Shown here piece after piece: positions 27,189 through 40,003 of a stretch of DNA of 44,615 nucleotides (positions are counted from its first letter, which is position 1; the number at the start of each line of letters is the position of its first letter). The position numbers were made by a program, and so were the translations under genes. The stretch comes from Smittium mucronatum (taxonomy: Eukaryota; Kickxellomycota; Harpellomycetes; Harpellales; Legeriomycetaceae), in the NCBI GenBank assembly GCA_001953115.1, contig LSSL01001967.1, forward strand, positions 1 through 44,615, given 5' to 3'. The notes beneath the pieces were generated by a model. It made no database searches, was not told the DNA's origin, and saw nothing but the letters and a program-made list of their open reading frames with translations.

Positions 27189-30100
27189 TCCCATTTTTTC
27201 TGTTAATTTTTCGACAGAATTAACAAAAAATTGTTTTAATTTCGAAAATTCCGCATATTAAGGGAAAAAATCTGCAGATACAATTTTTAAAACTCAACTT
27301 TTGCCATAAAATTTTATAAAATCCCACAAAAATATACATTCTAAAGTTTTTTTCTAAATTTGGTTTTTATCCTCTTTATTAAAATGTTATTAAGATTTTA
27401 AATGGTTAAAATTTCGGTTACTAGCAGCTTTATTGAAAAAAAAAAAAAAACTTAACGTAATTAAATGTCCCAATGATTCTTTAGCTATTTAATTATGAAT
27501 TTTTTACAAATAAAATATCTTTTTGTTAGAAGGTAAGGGAGGTGAATAAAGGTTTATTTTCAATTTCATAAACATAAATTCAAATATTAAAGGAACCATC
27601 AATTTTTATATTTAATCAATTCAAATTAAATCGATAATTAAATGAGGACTAGATAAATTATACTCAGCTTCAAAACACCGTTAATAAAAACATAATATTA
27701 ATATATATATAATATTCATATTCCTTGATTTTAAATTTTGTTTTGAAGGATAAGAAATATTTTATATTTTATTAAAAAATTTTTTTACACGAAATATGAA
27801 CTATATGCTCTCTTTTTATGAGTTTTTTTTTTGAAATTTTTTATTTGAGAGAAGCATTTGTAGAAAATTCATTATTTTTCTAGTTTAATTTTACTTTTAA
27901 TACAAATTTGGGTTATGTTTTTTAATTTAAAATATATAATCTATAAATCTAGTAGTAATTTTTTATCAAGTATAACTCACTGTATAAATTTAGCGATTTC
28001 ATTCGAATCGACCTTTTAGTTCAAGAAATACAGTTAAATCTTTTTTTTTTAAAAAAAGATACAATAAATAATATAAACTCAAATATAAGATTTCAAAGTG
28101 TTTTATTTTTATCTATTTTGTATTTTGAGTCTATTTTAAAAATAATAAATATAATTTCGGTTTTCACTAAATCGTGCTTATGTGAAGGTGCTAGATAATA
28201 TATCCATAGAGGTATATAGCTAAATTGATCTCTATAATCTTTTATTATATCTAATGTCTTTTTGATTTCGACCCATTATTTTTTTGGGATATCAGCTCAA
28301 AATATATAAAATATATCAGGCATCCTTTTTTTAGATAAAAATAGACGATCTATACAATAAATGAATGTATTTCAAAAACACATTTTTTAGAAGAATTAAG
28401 GCAAAAAAAATCAAATATTATATGTATATATCAACTAAATGATTATATTCAATAAAATAAAGCAGAATTGATACATATATATATATTAATGCTAAATTAT
28501 TTCTATTTTAAAATAAATAGATCATTTTTTAAACTTAAGAAATTTAAGAATTTGGCGAATTAATAGAAATAAATCGAAAATAATCAAAATAGTGCTTCTT
28601 GTTAAAAATAAATAGAATTTCACAATAAAAATATTTAAACTGAAATAAAATTGATATTTGAAATTTCCTTTTTTTTAAAAAAAATTATAAATTATTAACC
28701 AAAATTGAATGGCTCTATAAGTGGATTAATATATCATTTTTTATTGGATTTTATTAATAAAAATACTATAAAAATTTATATTTTAAAATTTATTAACCAA
28801 TCCCATCCCTGCCCACTAGGGCTTTTATACCGTTTCGGCTTTTATTTCAGGTTAATAAATCATTTCTTAGTTTAAATTTCCGTATATTCCAATACCAAAA
28901 ACGACAACTCACCCTAAACTAAAAAAATAATTAAGCCTTAATATACAAAATTTCATTTTCAAATTTATTATTAAAATATTCATACATTATATAAAAAATC
29001 TACATACCCACGCATATTTTTTTTTGAAAGAGTTTTTTTAAAAAAAAAATTCCAGAAAATCCATTCTATTTGGTATTTTTGCGATAAAATGATATTAATT
29101 TTTACAATATCCTCGAATATAAGTAGGTTTTATACATCCTTCCACCTAAATCCAAAAAAATGAATTAATTAAACATATCTCTATTAAAACTACAAAAATC
29201 TCCGATTAATCGCTTTAATACTATTAAATCTACCTAAAATACATTTTCCACCCACAAATTCTCGTTCTAATATCAATTATATTTAATTCAAAGTTCAGAT
29301 GAAACAATCAACTATCTTCTAATCATCTTGTATAAAGTTTTTTATTTCTGGTTAAAAATTAAAAAAAACATTAAGCTATACAGTTTACTCCAAATCAATT
29401 TATATCTAAATATATAACTAATAAAATATAATTAATTCCTTTAAATATACCTATAAAACAATAAATTTATTTTTTTCCCTCCTCTATTCATTTATTTAAC
29501 AACAACTCATCTAAAATAAAAAGTGGTAGTAATTTTAAATAAATTAATATACCCAAATATTGTTAAAATCATATTTTAGGAAAACAGTTTGTGAAATTTT
29601 CAAATTTATTTTTAGCTTTAGTTTCTATATAATTAGAGTAGAATCACCCAAAAATAATTAAATATAAATGCCATTTTGAGAATATGGTAAAATATTATAA
29701 ATTTCTATATTAATATAAACGATACAATTTTAAAATCAAATCTTATTCTTTATAGTTTATATTAATGGATAAAACTTATAGCTCGAAGAATGTGATAGCT
29801 TCTTAAGTTTATTCAAAAAAAGAAAGATAATCAATTTAAAATACTAATAAAATATTTGATATCCACGCTTAAAGATGAATAAATTATTTTATAACTTAAT
29901 TTTGGCTATAAATGGTTATTCCAAAACAAAATTTGATGCTTATGGAGTTTTTATATAAAAAATATTTGCTTTATTCAACTATCCATTGATTATTCTTCTT
30001 ATTCTAGTAAAATTCGGATTTTTTAAAATAAAATAGTAGGTGTATTGCTCTTTCAGGATCTTAATAAAAACTTATAAGTTCTCATAAAATACTTTTAGAA

Positions 30101-30359
30101 AAGTAATTCATAACTAGAAAAATTATAAAAGAATAAAATGTCCCATATAAAAAACGTTATAAGCTTATTTATATAATTAAATTTCAATAAAAAAAAATTA
30201 CAACTTAAAGAAAAGTTTTTTTATTTTTATTTAATTATAAAAGCAAAAAAAAAAAAAAAAGTATGATAATAAGGTGATATCTAAATAAATAGATTACTGT
30301 TGCTATTGATGATAGATATTTTTAATGGATGTTAGATGGGATGTTAATTGGTCAAATAT

Positions 30360-31530
30360 ACATAAATACGGTTTATTTTTTAATGGATATCCAGCGATAT
30401 TCTTGTTTTAGGAACAGCAGCAATCGGGAGTTTTTTTAACCTTCCGAAATACTTTTTGCATATTAATCTTATCGAGTATAACCTTGAATTATTAAAATAG
30501 CTTGATTGGCAAAAGTTTGAACTTTTTATTGGTAAAACTTCCAGTGAACACCTTTCTATATCAAGATACCCCAAAACCGAATATTTTTTACCATAAATTG
30601 AGCTCTCTTCTGAAATTTTCAATAAATATTTTTTTAATCATCTAATCAGTTTAAAATTGTTTTGAGATCATACTTTGACGCATATTAAATGCCACTAATC
30701 ATTTTAAACTTCCCATATGCTATATGGTCAAATCCTCTTTTAACACAATAAATCTTGTGTTTTCCTAAGTATAAAACTTTTAATTCCCTAAAATGGATTG
30801 AAAATTTTGAGCTCTATTGTATATAGGCATCAATAATGATTATTTAACCAGGATAATATGAAAAAGACTATCCTTGAGATACTATGCTGTTTTTTTTTAG
30901 TTTGGACAAATTATTTTTTAAAGCTTTTTTTATTGCATTAGTTGTACTTGAAATTAATATTTGTGATGGATCAGAATTTATATTGAAGGATTTCATTATA
31001 TTTGAAAATTTTGAATAAACTTCAAGGTATGCTAAATAAAATATCAGATAATCATTTAAAGAAATATTGGATTTTATTCATTTATTACTCTTCATACTTA
31101 ATGATTCTGTACTTAAAAACAAAAAAATATATGTAAAATGAAGGGATCAAAAAAGTGTTCAATTTCTTTAGAAAGTCCTAATAAAATTTTTCGGATTAAT
31201 GTTCTATATATATCTCGTTGATTCGAAATTATTTTGAAATATTTAATTTTCTTTAAAATGTTTATCTATACCCTCTGCTCTTGAAAAATGTCTTTGAAAA
31301 TTAGAATCGGATTTTTTTAGGATATTTTTTTTCCTTAAAAATACATTGTATTTAGGTTTAGAATTTTATCTAAGATTATGCGATTTTATTCGAGATTTGT
31401 TGAAAGATTTCGATATTAATAAATTAAAAAGTATAAGCTTACCTATCAAAAAAATTGGATTATTTTTAGCAAAAATCTTTTTTTCGAATTTTTTTCTATT
31501 TATTGTAAATAATTCAACAAATTTTTAAAT
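30360..31530 (+). mobile_element. possible LTR-retrotransposon relic (weak)
   Basis: The patch at 30360-30630 is more GC-balanced than its flanks. At about 31333-31420 the plus strand reads PKNTLYLGLEFYLRLCDFIR, which loosely resembles the P-K-N...L-x-x-F-L-G-L-x-x-Y-Y-R-x-F-I-x-x-F segment after Ty3/gypsy RTs. The rest cannot be aligned by eye, and AT-biased translation could give this by chance. Confidence 0.2.
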
Positions 31531-34500
31531 TTCTCAATTTGTCAAAATATTTTATTGTTTTGAAATTGAACTAAATTTGCGGTAAACACGGCTTGTACAT
31601 TTTTAACGAATTATCACCGATTTTTTGTATTTAATTGATTTATGCATATATATATTTTAAATACAGCATTTTATTGCTCATGACTTCTAATATATTTAGT
31701 TGCATTTATAAGATTTTGAAAAATTTATAAATAAAAATATATATCTCCATATTCAAATTTTTTATCACCTGCAGCTAATATTAGCGCTTTATTTAAATAT
31801 TTATGGAGTTTAACAGAAATTAGTAGTTTATGTAATTGATCATTATAAAAATTTTGAGATAAAAATATTTTCCAATTGTCATCAAAACGGTGTTAGTTCT
31901 ATTTTATTCAAGGAAATTATTAGTGTAAAATTACCTCGTTAAAACTAATTCTTCGGAAGTGATTTTTATTTTTTAATTATGAGGGGGGCCATACATTTTC
32001 CTAATTTTCATCTATCTCAGTCAAATTAGTAATTATTTTTAGAACTATTAATAATATCTAATTGAATATTTGTTTTTTTAAAGTTGAGTTAAACCTATAA
32101 AATCAGTTATTTGTTTTTTTTTTGTATAAAGATTGGTAAATTCATACAAGTTTTATTATTATTTTTTGAAACAATTTTCAAGTGGAGTTTAAATTGAAAT
32201 CTTATTCTCTGGGAACCCATCATGTTTTTTTACGGATAAATCCAAATAAAGATCGAAATTTTTTCTAATTGATGATTTTAGATTTTTAATCAATCTGAAT
32301 TTACTTTTAATGAAAAATGAGATTTTGAGTTTAAAAATTGGTATATCTTATTTCTCAGTGCGTGGAACAATAATTAATTACTGTGACCTTATTTTCGGAA
32401 TTCTAATAAAAATTGAAAATTTAGGAGCCTAATATGCTATAAAATTCATTATTTTGAAGGATTTTTCATCATTCTTAAAGTTATATTTTATTTTTTCGAA
32501 TTATATTAAAATTATTTTTCTTTACCTATGAATTATAACTAGATTTAAATATAAAAAAACACTTTTTTCATCTAAAAACACCACTAAAAACAGAGTTACT
32601 ATATCTTCCGGTATATAAGTAACATATTAATGTAGAATTTGAGAGCTTTTAAAAATATTCAAAAGAATTTTTCGTGCTTATCACTATTCAGGTTCAATTT
32701 ATAACAAGCCTTTCCTTTAGAACTGAATCAAATCCAACTTTTAATTCATTTTTTTATACTTAATTAAAAACTGCTCCAAACTTAAAAGATTTTATAGAAC
32801 TTTATGATTCTTTTTTCTCTCAAGTAGGTAAAATATGAGTATATTATAATATATTCTGTCTCAATCTCCTTAACATATAACAACCTTTTGATCTCACAAG
32901 ACTATTTTATTCCTTCATATGTTTTTGATAACTCGTCTGTGAGAGATATATATGTTATTTTTTCCAAGAATCCAGAGTTATTTTTGTATTAATTGTAATT
33001 TTTTAGCAATCCTTTAAGATTTTATTCCTCTATTTTTAAAGCTGAATCACAACCTGAAGAATTCTTGCTTTTGTAGCTACATTTTGATAAGTTGTATCAT
33101 TTGATATAAAAAAAATCTACCAAGAGTCACATATTCTTCATCTTGCGCTCAATAGCCTTTATTTAGGAACAATTATTAATTCTTTTTCTTGATAATTCCA
33201 TCTTTATAAAATATGACCCAAAGATATATTATTTTTATTGATTGATTATATTAAAAGCGAATAATTAATTGTATGGGATATTTATTTATTTCAGCTATTT
33301 GTTTCTATTTTAAATTTTAAACATTTTAAGGAGTAATATTTTACTTTAAAGTAAAAATCAAATGTTTTTTATACAAATATATTCATAGGTTAATGTTAAA
33401 TACATATGCATCGATTTAGCTTATATTATAGAAAGTGATATCCAATCGATTTTCAGATATTTTTTAAAGATCTTTTCATATACTTGCGGTAGAAAATGTG
33501 CGGTAAAAATATAATCTGCCGATTTCCCCCCAAATTCGTGGATTCTTTCGAATTCTTTCGATTTTTTAATAATTTTCTTGAATCTTAGCATTTAACCTTT
33601 TTCACATAGTTTTAATAAAAAAAGTGATAGAAAAATATTTTAATAATAAGTTTTATTTACATATCCCTATTTCTTTTTATAAAAAATTTCAAAATAAATA
33701 CTCTGCGCCAAATAAGATATTTCAATTTGAAAATTGCAGCTACAAATTGATCTTAAACAAACGGAAAACTAAAATTTTACTTTGAAATATATTCATCACC
33801 CGAAAAATATAGATATTTATTACATTTTTTCGGAAAATCACATTTATAAAAATTTAATTTCAAAATATGGTTTTTATAGGGGTTTTCATTGTTAGAGAAA
33901 AATTATTTCATTTTTGGGGGGATTTTTTTTTCATTGTTAAAAACGCATAATTTCATTTTTGGAAACTATTATTACAGCTAGGGCATGTTCAATTAATTTA
34001 TTTTGTGGAGAATTAATTAATGATTAATTAGACAAATTTTCAAACAAATTAATTGTTTTTTTGAAAAATTTTAGAGAGCTTTATTGGGCTTTAGAGCTAT
34101 TTTAAAAAAAAATTCTAAAAATTGGTAAAAAAATGTATTCCAATTTGTCAAACTTAGTCTAAAGCAAAAAAATATCAAAAATTTTATTCTTTGGGATTGG
34201 ATAATCAAAATAGACTATTGTTCACCGTGATTCAACTTTTTTGATCTTTTTTATGAAAAATAGTCCTATAGTCTAAAAAAAATTTTTTTTTTCTTTCATT
34301 CATTTTGAAAGTTATTGTAACCAAAACGATATTCTAATTTAACCCGAATATCATTAGAAGAAAATTCATACGATGAGACTTCAAAATACGGTAAAAAAGC
34401 AAATTCGTAAAATTTGGTGAATCAAATAAACATATAAAACGAACTAATAAGATTTGCTGTTAATGGTATGTGATGGCTTATATAGTTTACTGGATGTACG

Positions 34501-35898
34501 TAAAGCATTTAATAAAAAAAATTAAAATAGTTTTGGGCCACAAAAAACGAAAATTAAATGGTCTTTATTAGATAAATAGGGAAAATTACATGTTTTTTTC
34601 GGGTTCCAGGTAGATAAGAGCTCCATTATTAACAAAATATTTTGTAATTATTGTTAAATAACAGTATATAATCAAAATAAAAGGACATAAGAAAATTTTA
34701 CTGAGTTATTCTTCTAAAGATTGGAGTTTAAGATAAATTTACTACAGATGCTGCGCATAATATGTAATATCAAGTAACACGGATGAATTTTTTAATGAAG
34801 TTGCTTATTTATCTATTTTTGAATTTTTTTAAAAAAACTAATGCTGAATTTGATCAAAAAATTTATACGTTTTTATTATCAATTGTTTTTCTGTTGATAA
34901 TTCAGTGAACCTATTTTATGAAAAGAATTATCATTTAAACACTGGCTTTTGTATTTTTGTTTTATTTGCCATGTTTATAAAAAAAAATTCGATTTCATTC
35001 GTGATAAAATAAAAAACTCACTATCATTTTCAAGTAACATAAAAAAATTCTTTTCTTGGGTCCTAATTCACAGCTCAGCCATTTCAATATTGAAAGTTAC
35101 TATATAAATTCCAATTTAGTCATAGAAAATATCATTAAAAGTATTTTAATATAAAATATTAAAGCACAACCTTCTCTATCTTTTCTAGCATTAATTGATA
35201 TTATATGATTTTTAAAATTCTCTAACAAAAACTCTAACCAATATATACATTCTCAAAAAAAAGCTCTCCTCAGTTCTAAATATTTTAATTTATATAAATA
35301 GTGATGTTTTCTAAATATGGTTCTAGTTGAAAAATTTTAAATAGGATTTCTGCCTCGTAAAAAGTTGGTAGTATAATCGCAATTTATAGCTATTTAAAAA
35401 TTTAATTAATTCGTATATTATATCTTAAATATTTTAAAGGATTTTTTTATTTTAACTTATTTTCTGAATACTACATATTTTATCCGGCTCTAACTTTCAC
35501 TAATTTAACATTTCTTAGGTATTTCCATTATCAAAATCTTCATTCTAGTATACTATATAAAATTAATTTTTGATTATTATCAGCCCGTCTATCTACCATT
35601 TTAATTAATTTCAAAATTTATGCTTTTTTTTCTCAAAATTGTATTAACTAATGTTTTTTTTTTTTTTTAATAAACCACAAATTAAGTTAAACCATATATT
35701 TCTTAAAAAATTGATTTTCTTACTCAAACCATTTATATTTAATAAATTAAATCATGCAAAGATACAAATATTAAAAAAATTTAATATTGTCAACTGGTAT
35801 CTATTTTTATTTTAAACATTTCTATCATAATTGGACTAGATTGATGTTTTACAAAAATAACTTTCCTGAAAAAGATAAAAATTTATAAATAAAATTGC

Positions 35899-35911
35899 GG
35901 GGGGGGGGGGG
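35899..35911. repeat. G13 homopolymer inside the hAT element
   Basis: Thirteen consecutive G on the plus strand in AT-rich non-coding DNA of the hAT element. It is the longest G/C run in the window. Confidence 0.9.
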
Positions 35912-36300
35912 ATATAAATTTCCATTATAGCTATACTTTTGATATATATTTTTAGGTTATCTAAATGGGATCTTTAAATATTATTTACATATTCCAAATA
36001 AATTCTATTAAATTTTTTAAACTTTAATGAACATAATCTTGATTATTTTTTCTCATTTTTAATCGTATTATTTCTTGTATAGAATAAAATTTAAAAAAAT
36101 TTACTCCTCAATTCTTCACTAAAAGTATCAAACTAACCATTAAGAAATATACTGTCAATTTTTTTTTAGTTTTTTTTTAGTTTAGAATTAGATAAATTCA
36201 AATTAATTGAAGAGCTATAGATTTTAAGATAAATTCTTTTTTTTTTAAAAAAAAACAATGATTAGAATCATAAATAAATATCTTAGTGAATTAAGTATGA

Positions 36301-38215
36301 TCTAGTTTTTAATATTCTGTCTACATCTTATCGGAAAAATTAGATCTGGGTTTTTTATAAAAAGGTCAGCCTCACTGAATCTTCTTTCAACCTCGATAGA
36401 TTAGAGGATATTTAAAAAAAGTTTTTATATTTTTTCTAAGGATTCTGGCCTGGTCCCAGTATGTTCAAATAGCACCATCTGGCTTCTTATATCGCTGAAT
36501 ACCTTGAATGTTGCTGTTCCCTATAATATTTTCATTGTTTTTTTCACAATAAAAATTTCAAGCTCTTTTTTTTTTTTTGAAATATTGTTTATTTTAAAAT
36601 ATTCTTGTATACCATTTTTTTCTTCTACAACTTCATCGCTAGTTTCATTATTAGCTATTAGACCATTATATATATCTAATTCTGTTTGTATAATGTTGTA
36701 TATACTTTCAGTCTTGAATATTTAATCCTTTGAAAAAACTATTAAGCTTTATTGATTCGAGTCATCTAAATACAAAATCAAGCTATCTAGGCTTTAATTT
36801 CTTCTCTACTCTACGCTATTCCTTATTGGATTGTAAATCATATTCCCAAAATATAAATTTTATGATCCATGTTTTTAATAATAAATTCGAATACCTTTGA
36901 TGATTTCAAAATTTCAGAATCATCCCTGAAAAGTGCTTGAGATCATATTTAAATTAAATCAATTATATCCGAAAGTTCCTTAATAAACGAAAATTATATT
37001 CCATTAGGGAAAAATAATATGGAATCTAAATCCATAAGCGTTAATTTGAGCGTGCTTTGTAACATCAAAAGTGTTTTTATCATATTAAATATGGAGCTCC
37101 ATCTCTTTTTTGAACCAATAACCAAATTTTTTCCCCAAGAGCTCTTAAGTTATTTTTTTGCAAAATATAATTTTTAAGAGGCGACCTCTTAAATATTTTT
37201 GCGAACATTCTAATTTTATGGGTTGTATTATTGAATTAAGGAAGGGTGATTTTATTTTTCGAGGTCAATTTTTTTATTTGGAATAATCTTGGATCTTTTT
37301 CAAATTCTTCATCGCTGCTCAATTCGCTCTCATTTTCAGTAAAATTATTATTTATAGCATCAAAGTTCTGGGTAAATTGATGGTTTTTTAATAATACACC
37401 ATATGAATCTTCCCTCTGGTGGATTTTTGAAAATTTAGTACCACGAGTATCCGTTTCCAAAATATTATTTTTTATAACACATCAACTACCCCTAAGTTAA
37501 TTCCATGAGCAAAACACATTTGATGGTAAATTCATGCAAGTGTTAATATTTTTATCATAATCAAAGCGCCGTCAGTAAAAAAGGAAACTAAAAGTTTTTT
37601 AAATATTATTCCATAAGCAACTAGTTTATTTTCGACAATTTAGACCGCCTTATTTGCGTACATAGAATCCTTTATTCTTAACATAGCGAGTCCTATAACT
37701 TTTTTTTCTTTATTGTGTAGATTAATCCCCGTGTACCTTCTGTTTCTTATTGAATTCCATTCATTTAGAGTTATTATAATCAGCCTCTCAGGCTTATTAT
37801 TTTCTTAGTAAATTATTTTTTACAAGTCTAATTTATCACCATACTCATCAAAATTTTTTTTGATTCCTTTCTCTTTCTTTGGTATTTTATAACCTTGTGA
37901 AATCCCTCCATTTCTAATTTACTCACTGTTAGTAAGGGTAGAAAAAGATATTCTGTCCAAGGCAACCAGCTTTGCAGAAAATTTTTGTGGATATCTTATT
38001 TATTTTTTTTCGAAAAATGCCCCAAGTTTATTTAGAGGTTTGGTAATGACTTCTGATTTTTCATCCTTAAAAAAACCATTATTTTGTGTCATATTGTATC
38101 TGCATGATGTAGTAGCTTGATGAAGTTTAAAATTTTGCTCTCAGTATCTGCATTTAAACATTTTAACGTTTCTATAATGAAACATTAAAATTTTCCAAAC
38201 CTCGGAATTTTTTTC
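36301..38215 (-). pseudogene. hAT transposase, decayed
   Basis: hAT transposases cut and paste DNA with a DDE catalytic core inside an RNase H fold. Reading the minus strand through stops and shifts gives the domains in order. A BED zinc-finger-like start is SEVWKIL...FKCRY, then NFKLHQATTS (about 38205-38085). A linker has FSAKLVALDRISFSTLTNSE (about 37975). The conserved strand is TLNEWNSIRNRRYTGINLH (about 37770-37715). TDGA, with the catalytic Asp, lies near 37575, and CFAHGINLGVVDVL near 37515-37475. Then come SKKRWSSIFNMIKTLLMLQS (about 37115), an acidic spacer, LFEHTGTRPESLEKI (about 36465), and the dimerisation block IEVERRFSEADLFI (about 36400-36360), the counterpart of V-E-A-E-R-A-F-S-x-A-x-L-F. 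Many stops show long inactivity. Confidence 0.88.
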
Positions 38216-38485
38216 AGTTATAGAAATCCAAAAAAAGCTTTTTTCAGAAATTTTTTATCCATAAATTACATTCTGAATGAACTTTTTTGTTTTAAACATA
38301 TTTATCCTTTAGATAATGTATTGAAGATTTAAAATAAATTTTAACTGAGTATTTTTCTGTGTCATAAATTAATCAGCTGCTTAAATATTATACTCTCCGA
38401 TTAAAAATTTTTAAACTTTTTGTGGATAAACTGTTAAAAGAATAAAAAAAGTTCTTACAGAAGAAGTTGCAAGATACAATACGAG

Positions 38486-38512
38486 AATCAAAATCAAAAT
38501 CAAAATCAAAAT
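38486..38512. repeat. AATCAA hexanucleotide repeat
   Basis: About four tandem copies of AATCAA within the hAT element, upstream of its transposase. Confidence 0.85.
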
Positions 38513-39068
38513 TATAAAAAGCATATTAACTTATTATATTTTTATAAAGATTATAAAAAATAGTTTATTACTTTTATATAAATATATTTTCTTCCATTGG
38601 AGCTTTAAAAAATTTTTTTTGAATTTTTTAAACTATCGTGTCTCGATGAAATATTTACCACTTATTTTAACACTTTTAAATAAGTAAATCTCCATAATCA
38701 CATAAACATAAATTTTTTTGTGAAAGAAATTTTACAAAATTTTATTGGAAAGCGATGTTTATATTTTTTTATGAGAGTTTTTTAATCTTTTAAAATCAGT
38801 TTTTACGAAAATTGTATCAAACTTTCCGCCATTAAATAAATTTTAATAAAAATAAATTGTTTTAATTGGGTAAATTTTTTCTATAATAGAAAAAAATTTC
38901 AGAAATACAAGTGTAAACTCAATAAAACTTTCGGTACTAAATAAATTTTACCAATAAAAATATCTAAAAAAGCATGATTAATTGAGACAAGAAAAATGAT
39001 TAATCGATTAATTCTTAATTGGAGAAAAAAAAATTAATCGATTAATCCAAACATGCCCTAATTGCAGT

Positions 39069-39721
39069 ATTGGAGATGTTCATTATCATAGTTGTAGAAA
39101 TTTCCCCAATTTATTTAACGTAATTACTAGATTTCCTGTAGCGACAAATGGGAATGGGATGAAATTTAATAATCGTTTTTTCCTTTATTATATTTTTATT
39201 TTGGTTTTTTCTAGTGTTATAATATTGTAAATAAACTCCCTTCTTTTTTTTTTTTTTTAAAAAAAAACTACTTGATTTGAATAATTCGATGTAATTATTT
39301 TTACAGAAGAAATTTATAATTCAGATCATTCAGTTATATCTTCGGTCTCATATAAAACATCCAAGCTATTAGATGGATTATCATTTGAAGCTGTCAAAAA
39401 GCGCATAAAAAAAATAATCATAAAATAAAAATAAAAATAAAAATAAAATGACAAATAAAATAATTATTACTTTATGAAGAAAGTTCCATTATTTGTTCTC
39501 GTATTTGGTAATTATATTGAGGAATTGGTTTTAGATAGACATTTTTGAAATTATTAAAAAATTGAAGGACCATCATAATTAAATAAGATAATATCTTTTG
39601 ATTTTCGGTGCCCTCAAATTTTGCTATTTTCAATTTTCTGATGGTATATTGAATGGATTTGTTCTTGGTGAAATCATACAAGACAGAAATTCTTTTATAA
39701 AAATAATTGTGGCGAATTATT
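39069..39721. other. internal part of the foldback-like element
   Basis: After the end of the left arm (to about 39134), some 590 bp of spacer lie between the arms. It contains a 69-codon minus-strand frame (39472-39681; Lys/Ile/Gln-rich, for example KIAKFEGTENQKILSYLIMM) with no recognised domain, and an AAAAT simple repeat at 39421-39449. The frame is too AT-biased to call a gene. Confidence 0.45.
39421..39449. repeat. AAAAT simple repeat
   Basis: About five copies of an AAAAT/AAAATA unit in the spacer of the foldback-like element. Confidence 0.8.
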
Positions 39722-39779
39722 CAAATCAAGTGGTAATTATGCTACACAAAGTGGGAAAATTTCTGAAACTATGAAAATA

Positions 39780-40003
39780 TACATCTCCAATCTCTTAATA
39801 TTATGCCTCCAAAAATTTAAAAAAATCCCCACAATCATGAAATAATATATCCCTAAGAATGAAAAAAATATCAGAAAAAAATGTAATAATATGCCTCTAA
39901 AAATGAATTTATGTGTTTTTAACAATGAAAAAAAATCCCCCCAAAGATGTAATTATGTGTCTCTAAAAATGAAAATTGTCACCTCTAAAGATTAAAATCC
40001 CTG
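39780..40003. repeat. degenerate 20-24 bp minisatellite (right arm)
   Basis: About nine units following a pattern near ATGCCTCTAAAAATGAA with a variable A/T tail, for instance at 39798, 39892, 39950 and 39979. It forms the right arm of the foldback-like element; related units in inverted orientation form the left arm at 33877-33978. Confidence 0.7.

Larger units (their letters stand above)
20867..33876. other. 13 kb AT-rich desert
   Basis: The most AT-rich part of the window. No gene, RNA gene or clear transposon was seen. A slightly more GC-balanced patch at 30360-30630 and a plus-strand frame at 31346-31528 might be a retroelement relic (see separate entry). Simple repeats at 21248-21271 (ATA-type), 24613-24639 and isolated C/G runs are the only other structure. 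Confidence 0.65.
33979..39060 (-). mobile_element. hAT DNA transposon, 5.1 kb, with TIRs and 8-bp TSD
   Basis: Both ends begin TAGGGCATGTT (33979 onward, and inverted from 39060), an 11-bp perfect terminal inverted repeat of hAT type. Related ATTAAT-rich sequence continues for some 70 bp inside each end. The flanks are ATTACAGC (33971-33978) and ATTGCAGT (39061-39068), an 8-bp target duplication with two transition differences; 8 bp is the hAT hallmark. The minus strand carries a decayed transposase (36301-38215). The limits are confirmed independently: the arm of the host inverted-repeat element breaks off at 33978 and resumes just after 39060. The transposase is full of stops, so this copy is inactive. 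Confidence 0.92.
33877..40003. mobile_element. older inverted-repeat (foldback-like) element hosting a hAT insertion
   Basis: The left arm, 33877-33978, is continued after the hAT insertion by 39069 to about 39134. Its inverted counterpart is the right arm, about 39722-40003. Left and right share, in inverted orientation, TTTTTAACAATGAAAA, ATCCCCCC, TATTATTACA, ATTGGAGATGT, ATAGTT, AGAAATTT and TAATTAC in the same order. Similarity is roughly four fifths by eye over more than 150 bp. The arms are built from degenerate units of about 20-24 bp, with more units in the right arm. Outer ends look like hAT-type termini: TAGGGGTTTTCATTGTTAGAG on the left, CAGGGATTTTAATCTTTAGAG inverted on the right. 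Without the hAT insertion the element would be about 1.04 kb. No clear target duplication was seen. Confidence 0.7.

Noticed and set aside
20867..33876. Mitochondrial DNA insert, suggested by the extreme AT content
   Set aside because: No rRNA, mitochondrial tRNA or respiratory-chain reading was seen; AT content alone is not evidence.
39740..40003. CRISPR-like array from evenly spaced repeats
   Set aside because: Units are degenerate, contiguous and AT-rich without spacers; they are the arm of an inverted-repeat element in a eukaryote.
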